In this document: in pieces, positions 59,581 to 64,000 of the stretch
Numbering within the stretch: position 1 is the first letter of the stretch
How the letters are laid out: each line of letters begins with the position of its first letter
NCBI GenBank assembly: GCA_963799425.1
Contig: CAWCXA010000012.1
Coordinates: 310,001-374,000, forward strand
Direction of reading: 5' to 3'
Source: CAVWSM01 sp963799425
GTDB taxonomy: Bacteria > Actinomycetota > Actinomycetes > Jiangellales > Jiangellaceae
DNA: 64,000 nt
The notes under the pieces: model-generated
The model's input: only the letters and a program-made list of their open reading frames with translations
The model's database searches: none
Told to the model about the DNA's origin: nothing
Program-made: the position numbers and the translations under genes

Positions 59581-60624
59581 TCACCTCCGGCTCTGCTCGG
59601 CGAAGCGTCGCACGAACTGGTTGGTGAGCACGGCGAGCAGGAGCATCGCGCCAAGGAAGAACCTGAACCAGTCTGAGTCCCACCCGGCGTAGACGATGCC
59701 CTGCGATGTCATGCCGATGATGAGCGCTCCGACGGATGCTCCTACGACGGAGCCGAACCCTCCGGTGAGCAGGCAACCGCCGATGACGGCAGCCGCGATG
59801 AATGTCAGCTCCAGCCCGATGCCGTAGCTCGCCTGAATCGAGGTCAGACGTATCAGCGTGATGTTGCCGACGAACCAGGCGCCGAACGACACAATCATGA
59901 ACAGGGTGATCGTGGTGCGGCGCGCGGGGACCCCGACGTTGCGGCTGGCGCTGGCGTCACCACCGATGGCGAAGATCCAGTTGCCGAACCGCGTACGCAT
60001 GAGGACGTAGGTCGCCACGATCGTGAACAGCACCCACCACAGGATCGCGATGTAGAACTCCTGCCCGAACAGGCTGATCCGCGATGCTAGGAGCGCCTTC
60101 ACTCCGGAGTAGAACGGCTCGTCGTCGATGCCGCTCACCTGCACCGTGTCCGTGACGAGCTTGGTGACTCCGAGATTGATGCCCTGCAGGGCAAGGAACA
60201 CGGCGAGCGTGATGATGAAGCTCGGCAGCCCCGTGCGGACCACGAGGTAGCCGTTGAAGAATCCGATGGCCAGGCACACCGCGAGGGATATCGCCAACGC
60301 CGCCCAGATGACCATGTTGTACTCGGTCGTCAGGATCGCCGTCGTGAGACCTGCAGTCGCAAGCTGCACGCCCGCCGATAGATCGAAGTGGCCACCGATC
60401 ATCAACAAGCCCACCGTCACAGCCATGATCCCGTAGGTCGAGGCGGGATCGAGCCAGTTGGCGACTCCGGCGGCCGACCAGAACGTGCGGCTCTGGGTGG
60501 CGAAGAACAGGAAGACGACGATGGCGCCGAGCAGCGAGCCGAACTCCGGCTTCAGGATGAGCCGCCTGAACAGGCCGACGGACGCTACCCGTTCGTCGAG
60601 TTCGGGGGCGGTCGTTGCGGTCAT
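59581..60624 (-). CDS. Sugar/inositol ABC transporter permease
   Basis: A 347-residue permease of the RbsC/XylH (BPD_transp_2) type with about ten helices. GLPSFIITLAVFLALQGINLG and AIGGDASASRNVGVPARRTTI, the latter the ATPase-contact loop, identify it. The ATG at 60624 removes a long shadow extension. It likely works as a homodimer. The gene lies between the binding-protein and ATPase genes. Confidence 0.93.
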   Translation of the reverse strand: MTATTAPELDERVASVGLFRRLILKPEFGSLLGAIVVFLFFATQSRTFWSAAGVANWLDPASTYGIMAVTVGLLMIGGHFDLSAGVQLATAGLTTAILTTEYNMVIWAALAISLAVCLAIGFFNGYLVVRTGLPSFIITLAVFLALQGINLGVTKLVTDTVQVSGIDDEPFYSGVKALLASRISLFGQEFYIAILWWVLFTIVATYVLMRTRFGNWIFAIGGDASASRNVGVPARRTTITLFMIVSFGAWFVGNITLIRLTSIQASYGIGLELTFIAAAVIGGCLLTGGFGSVVGASVGALIIGMTSQGIVYAGWDSDWFRFFLGAMLLLAVLTNQFVRRFAEQSRR

Positions 60625-60683
60625 GGCCCACTCCCTTGTGGTGCCTTTGCCGGGAGGGCCTGAGCCCTCCCGGCTTCTCCTGC

Positions 60684-61673
60684 TTAGCGGGTGCCGTTGG
60701 CCGCGAGGTCCGCGACGTCGGCCGCGTTCTCCTGCGTGACGAAGCCCGGACCCGTGAGCACCGGCTCGCCGCCACCGATCGTGTTGAGGTTGGACTTGTA
60801 GAGCGTGAGCATGACGATCGGCAGGTAACCCTGGACGTACTGCTGCTGATCGACCGCGAACAGCATCTGGCCGTCCTGGACTGCCTGCGTCACCTCCTCG
60901 TTCAGGTCGAACGTCGCCAGCTGTGCCGAGGACCCGGACTCGGACACCGCCTGAATGGCCGCCGCTCCGATGACCGGGCCGAGGGTGAGCACGCCGTTGA
61001 TCGACGAGTCCGACTGGAGCTTGGCCGTGATCGTGGCCTGCGCCGCAGTCGGGTCGGTCACCTGCACCTGCAGGTTCTCCACCGATCCGCCGAGCCCCTC
61101 CGCGAATCCGGTGCATCGCTGCTCCAGCCCGACGTTGCCGGCTTCGTGGATGACGCAGATCGCCTTGGTGACCCCGGCGTCCGCCATCTGCTCGCCGGCC
61201 CCGCGCCCGGCGATTGCTTCGTCCTGCCCGACGTGGGCGAGCGCGCCGAACTCCTTGGACCGGTCCCCCCCGGAGTTGATGGTGATCACCGGGATGCCAG
61301 CGGCCACTGCGGCCTCGATCGACGACTGGAGCGCGTCGGGGTTGGCCATGGATACGACGATGCCGTCGACGTTTTCGTTGACGGCAGCGTCGATCAGCTG
61401 TGCCTGCCGCTGCGGGTCGCCGTCACCCTGATAGTTGACCGTGACGCCCTCATCCGTCCCGGACTGCTCGGCGCCACGCTTGACCACATCCCAGAACGAG
61501 TCACCTGCCGAGCCGTGGGTCACGACGGCGAACGTGTAGCCGTAGGTGCCAGCGCCACTTCCGCCAGTCGCAGTTCCGGCGGCACTGCCCCCACCGTCGT
61601 CATCGTCGCTTGTGCAGGAGACGAGCAGCAGCGGCAAGATCAACGCCGCGACCAGGTACCGCTTTCTCGACAT
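60684..61673 (-). CDS. Periplasmic-type sugar/inositol-binding lipoprotein
   Basis: A 329-residue solute-binding lipoprotein. The leader LVAALILPLLLVSC ends in a lipobox Cys, followed by an acidic/Gly-rich linker. The fold is Peripla_BP_4/RbsB-like: YTFAVVTHGSAGDSFWDVVKRG, VDGIVVSMANPDAL and AVDQQQYVQGYLPIVMLTLY. Gene order with iolA and iolD suggests myo-inositol or a related polyol as ligand. Confidence 0.9.
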   Translation of the reverse strand: MSRKRYLVAALILPLLLVSCTSDDDDGGGSAAGTATGGSGAGTYGYTFAVVTHGSAGDSFWDVVKRGAEQSGTDEGVTVNYQGDGDPQRQAQLIDAAVNENVDGIVVSMANPDALQSSIEAAVAAGIPVITINSGGDRSKEFGALAHVGQDEAIAGRGAGEQMADAGVTKAICVIHEAGNVGLEQRCTGFAEGLGGSVENLQVQVTDPTAAQATITAKLQSDSSINGVLTLGPVIGAAAIQAVSESGSSAQLATFDLNEEVTQAVQDGQMLFAVDQQQYVQGYLPIVMLTLYKSNLNTIGGGEPVLTGPGFVTQENAADVADLAANGTR

Positions 61674-61706
61674 GGTGCCTCCTCGTTGAGGTGTGAGTTG
61701 TCGCGC

Positions 61707-63203
61707 TCACGTGGCGGTGGGGAAGTGATAGCTAGCGCCGACGGGATGCTCGACATGCGGCCACCGGGCGGTGACCACCTTGGCGCGGGTGTAGAACGAA
61801 ATGCCTTCGGAGCCGTGGATGGGGGACTGCCCGAACAGCGAGTCCTTCCAGCCGCCGAAGGAGTAGTAGGCCATGGGCACCGGGATGGGTACGTTGATGC
61901 CGATCATGCCGACGCGGACGCCCCGGTGGAACCTGCGGGCAGATTCGCCGCTGGCTGTGAAGACGGCGGTGCCATTGCCGTACGGGTTGGCGTTGATGAG
62001 GTCGATCGCGGCGTCGACGCTGTCAGCGCGTACGACCGACAGCACCGGCCCGAAGATCTCCTGCTGGTAGACGTCCATCTCGGGTGTTACCCGATCGATG
62101 ACGGTCGGGCCGACCCAGAAGCCGCCGTCGTAGCCCGGCACTGTGTAGTCGCGTCCGTCGATTGTGAGCCGCGCACCCTGCTGCTCCCCCGAGCCGATCA
62201 GCCCGACGATGCGTTCGCGGGCCTGCGGGGTCACCACCGGGCCCATCTCGCTCGCGTTGTCGCGGCCCGGGCCGACGCGGACCTTGCCGGCCTTGGCGGT
62301 GACAGCCTCGACAAGCGCATCGGCGGCGTCGCCGACCGTGACGGCGGTGGAGATCGCCATGCACCTCTCCCCCGCCGAGCCGAAGGCCGCGGCCACAAGG
62401 TGGTCGGACGAGAAGTCGATGTCGGCGTCGGGAAGCACGATCGCGTGGTTCTTGGCTCCGCCTAGCGCCTGCACGCGCTTGCCTGCCGCGGTGCCGCGCT
62501 GGTGGATGTAACGCGCGATCGGCGTCGAGCCGACGAACGAGACTGCCGCGATGCCCGGGTGGTCGAGTATCGCGTCGACCGCCTCTTTGTCGCCGTGCAC
62601 CACGTTGAACACGCCGTCGGGCAGGCCGGCCTCGGCCCACAGCCGGGCGACGAGCACCGATGCGGACGGGTCACGCTCGCTGGGCTTGAGGACGAAGGTG
62701 TTGCCGCACGCGATGGCAATCGGGTGCATCCACATCGGCACCATGGCCGGGAAGTTGAACGGGGTGATGCCCGCGACGACGCCTAGCGGCTCTCGGTATG
62801 AAAAGACGTCGACACCGGTCGACACCTCGTTGGAGTAGTCACCCTTGGTCAGCTGCGGGATGCCGCAGGCGAACTCCACGATCTCCAATCCCCGCTGCAC
62901 CTCGCCCAGCGCGTCGGAGACCACCTTGCCGTGCTCGTCGGCGATGATCTCGGCGAGGTCGCCGGCGCGCGCCTCGACCAGCTGGCGGAACGCGAACAAC
63001 ACCTTGGTCCGCGTCGACAGCGAGGCCTGCCCCCACTGCTCGAACGCCTTCGCGGCGGCCTCGACAGCCGCCTCGACGTCGGCCGGCGTCGCGAGCAGGA
63101 CCTGTGCCTGCTGCTCGCCCGTGGCTGGGTTGTAGACAGGACCGACCCGGGTGGACGACCCGGCGGTTGGCTGGCCGCCGATCCAGTGCTCGATGGTACG
63201 CAT
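61707..63203 (-). CDS. iolA: CoA-acylating methylmalonate/malonate-semialdehyde dehydrogenase
   Basis: A 498-residue aldehyde dehydrogenase of the MmsA/IolA group, which converts malonate semialdehyde to acetyl-CoA or methylmalonate semialdehyde to propionyl-CoA. NAD-binding and active-site segments are NFPAMVPMWMHPIAIACGN, LGGAKNHAIVLPDAD and the catalytic Cys in GSAGERCMAIS. The CoA-acylating subfamily is shown by the missing Glu general base. Position next to iolD favours the inositol role. Confidence 0.93.
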   Translation of the reverse strand: MRTIEHWIGGQPTAGSSTRVGPVYNPATGEQQAQVLLATPADVEAAVEAAAKAFEQWGQASLSTRTKVLFAFRQLVEARAGDLAEIIADEHGKVVSDALGEVQRGLEIVEFACGIPQLTKGDYSNEVSTGVDVFSYREPLGVVAGITPFNFPAMVPMWMHPIAIACGNTFVLKPSERDPSASVLVARLWAEAGLPDGVFNVVHGDKEAVDAILDHPGIAAVSFVGSTPIARYIHQRGTAAGKRVQALGGAKNHAIVLPDADIDFSSDHLVAAAFGSAGERCMAISTAVTVGDAADALVEAVTAKAGKVRVGPGRDNASEMGPVVTPQARERIVGLIGSGEQQGARLTIDGRDYTVPGYDGGFWVGPTVIDRVTPEMDVYQQEIFGPVLSVVRADSVDAAIDLINANPYGNGTAVFTASGESARRFHRGVRVGMIGINVPIPVPMAYYSFGGWKDSLFGQSPIHGSEGISFYTRAKVVTARWPHVEHPVGASYHFPTAT

Positions 63204-63227
63204 CCGGGTTCCCCTCGCTGTTGGTGG

Positions 63228-64000
63228 TCATAGGTAGGGGCGCTGGTCACGCTTTGCCTCTTCGTACGCCGCGCGTGCCTGCCGTGTCGACTCGAGCGCG
63301 GCTACCTGTGCGACGGGGACATCCCACCACGCCTCGCTGCTGGGTGAGTCGACCAGCGGGTCTGTCTCGACGTGTACGACGACGGGTCCCCCGTGATGCT
63401 GCCTGGCCTCCTGAAGGGCCTTGCGGAACTCGTCGACCCCGCTGGCCCGCAGAACGCGGGCGCCCAGGCTGGCCGCATTGGCCGCCAGGTCGACGGGCAG
63501 CGTCTCGCCGTCGAGGCGGCCGGTGCGCGCGTTGCGGCTGCGGTAGGCGGTGCCGAAACGCAGCGAACCCAGGCTTTCCGATAGCGCCCCGATCGACTGG
63601 AAGCCGTGGTTCTGCACGAGGACCACGATGAGTTTGATGTGCTCCTGGACGGCGGTGACGAGCTCCTGCGCCATCATGAGGTAGGAGCCGTCGCCGACGA
63701 GCACGTACACGTCACGGTCGGGGCTGGCCATCTTGGCACCCAGCCCGCCCGCGATCTCGTAGCCCATGGTCGAGTAGCCGTATTCGACGTGGTAGCCCTT
63801 GGCATCCCGGGTGCGCCACAGCTTGTGCAGGTCACCGGGCATGGAGCCTGCAGCGCAGAGCACGACGTCGGTGGGTGCCGCCGTCTCGTTGACCACGCCG
63901 AGGATCTCGCTCTGGGCAGGCAGCGGGCCGTGCCCGAGTGAGTAGGCGTGCTCTACGGTGGTGTCCCACGCTGCCGCGAGCGCTTGGTACGACGATCTGT
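63228..64000 (-). CDS. iolD: 3D-trihydroxycyclohexane-1,2-dione hydrolase, C-terminal part
   Basis: The C-terminal 257 residues of a ThDP enzyme that opens the ring of the inositol intermediate; the gene continues past base 64000. The ThDP-binding motif is VGDGSYLMMAQELVTAV through VQNHGFQSIG, and VEYGYSTMGYEIAGGLGAKMA precedes it as in IolD. The end (DSPSSEAWWDVPVAQVA) also matches. It lies 24 bases before iolA. Confidence 0.93.
   Translation of the reverse strand, partial: RSSYQALAAAWDTTVEHAYSLGHGPLPAQSEILGVVNETAAPTDVVLCAAGSMPGDLHKLWRTRDAKGYHVEYGYSTMGYEIAGGLGAKMASPDRDVYVLVGDGSYLMMAQELVTAVQEHIKLIVVLVQNHGFQSIGALSESLGSLRFGTAYRSRNARTGRLDGETLPVDLAANAASLGARVLRASGVDEFRKALQEARQHHGGPVVVHVETDPLVDSPSSEAWWDVPVAQVAALESTRQARAAYEEAKRDQRPYL

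Noticed and set aside
60615..62465. Long open frame on the plus strand (616 aa)
   Set aside because: Antisense to the inositol binding-protein and iolA genes; no recognisable domain.

Overview
The window is high-GC DNA with dense gene packing, frequent GTG and TTG starts, and many ATGA/GTGA stop-start overlaps. The gene content is typical of Actinomycetota: an F420/flavin LLM oxidoreductase, a DUF664 DinB protein, a DUF222 (13E12-type) protein behind a LexA box, an Eis-like acetyltransferase, and ECF sigma factors with an RskA-like anti-sigma. The frequent 'cgtacg' and the gene set would suit Propionibacteriales (Nocardioides/Kribbella-like), but the family cannot be fixed from this sequence alone. 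No rRNA, complete tRNA, CRISPR array or insertion sequence was seen.

Layout. 1-3.4 kb: a frameshifted HAD hydrolase fragment, an MFS exporter, a VOC protein and a CYTH-like protein. 3.4-7.5 kb (minus): a four-gene redox operon (Fe-S protein, FAD oxidase, 88-aa protein, LLM oxidoreductase). 7.8-9.8 kb: ddaH-rocD, for methylarginine/ornithine catabolism. 9.9-12 kb: a DUF222 gene with a frameshift and a LexA box over its start, plus a small companion. 12.2-19.3 kb (minus): a uric-acid operon running uraD-uraH-uricase-aceB-aldolase-like-allB-alc, which takes urate to ureidoglycolate and disposes of glyoxylate through malate synthase. 19.4-30 kb: GH15, a methyltransferase, an XRE/VWA divergent pair, a repeat-bounded broken endonuclease-like gene, DinB, an acyl-CoA dehydrogenase and a Ski2-like helicase. 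30.4-36.4 kb: the three xanthine dehydrogenase subunits, divergent pucR and a MocA-like cytidylyltransferase; with the urate operon this gives purine catabolism from hypoxanthine/xanthine. 36.4-45 kb: TetR/NTF2 pair, Eis-like protein, and secreted proteins (DUF3152, a repeat surface protein, an M36 metalloprotease). 45.5-53.4 kb: an eight-gene catabolic operon of unknown substrate. 53.4-58.6 kb: small conserved ORFs, a DUF6529-Rieske-sigma-anti-sigma cassette and a second ECF sigma gene. 58.7-64 kb (minus): a myo-inositol catabolism and uptake operon (iolD, iolA, binding protein, permease, ATPase) cut by the window end.

Most notable: (i) a module of a ~50-aa gene with a conserved leader and a 42-nt repeat element, present twice, with a third diverged copy of the element; the elements carry stop codons used by neighbouring genes; (ii) the 45.5-53.4 kb operon, which pairs E1 alpha/beta without E2/E3 with an M24 homologue lacking a metal ligand and an SDR lacking its catalytic residues; (iii) an allantoicase with a vestigial OHCU decarboxylase tail, and no recognisable ureidoglycolate lyase; (iv) a 40-aa peptide joining a Sec-type leader to a Flp-pilin-like sequence. 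Four loci show apparent single-base frameshifts, so base accuracy should be checked before calling decay.
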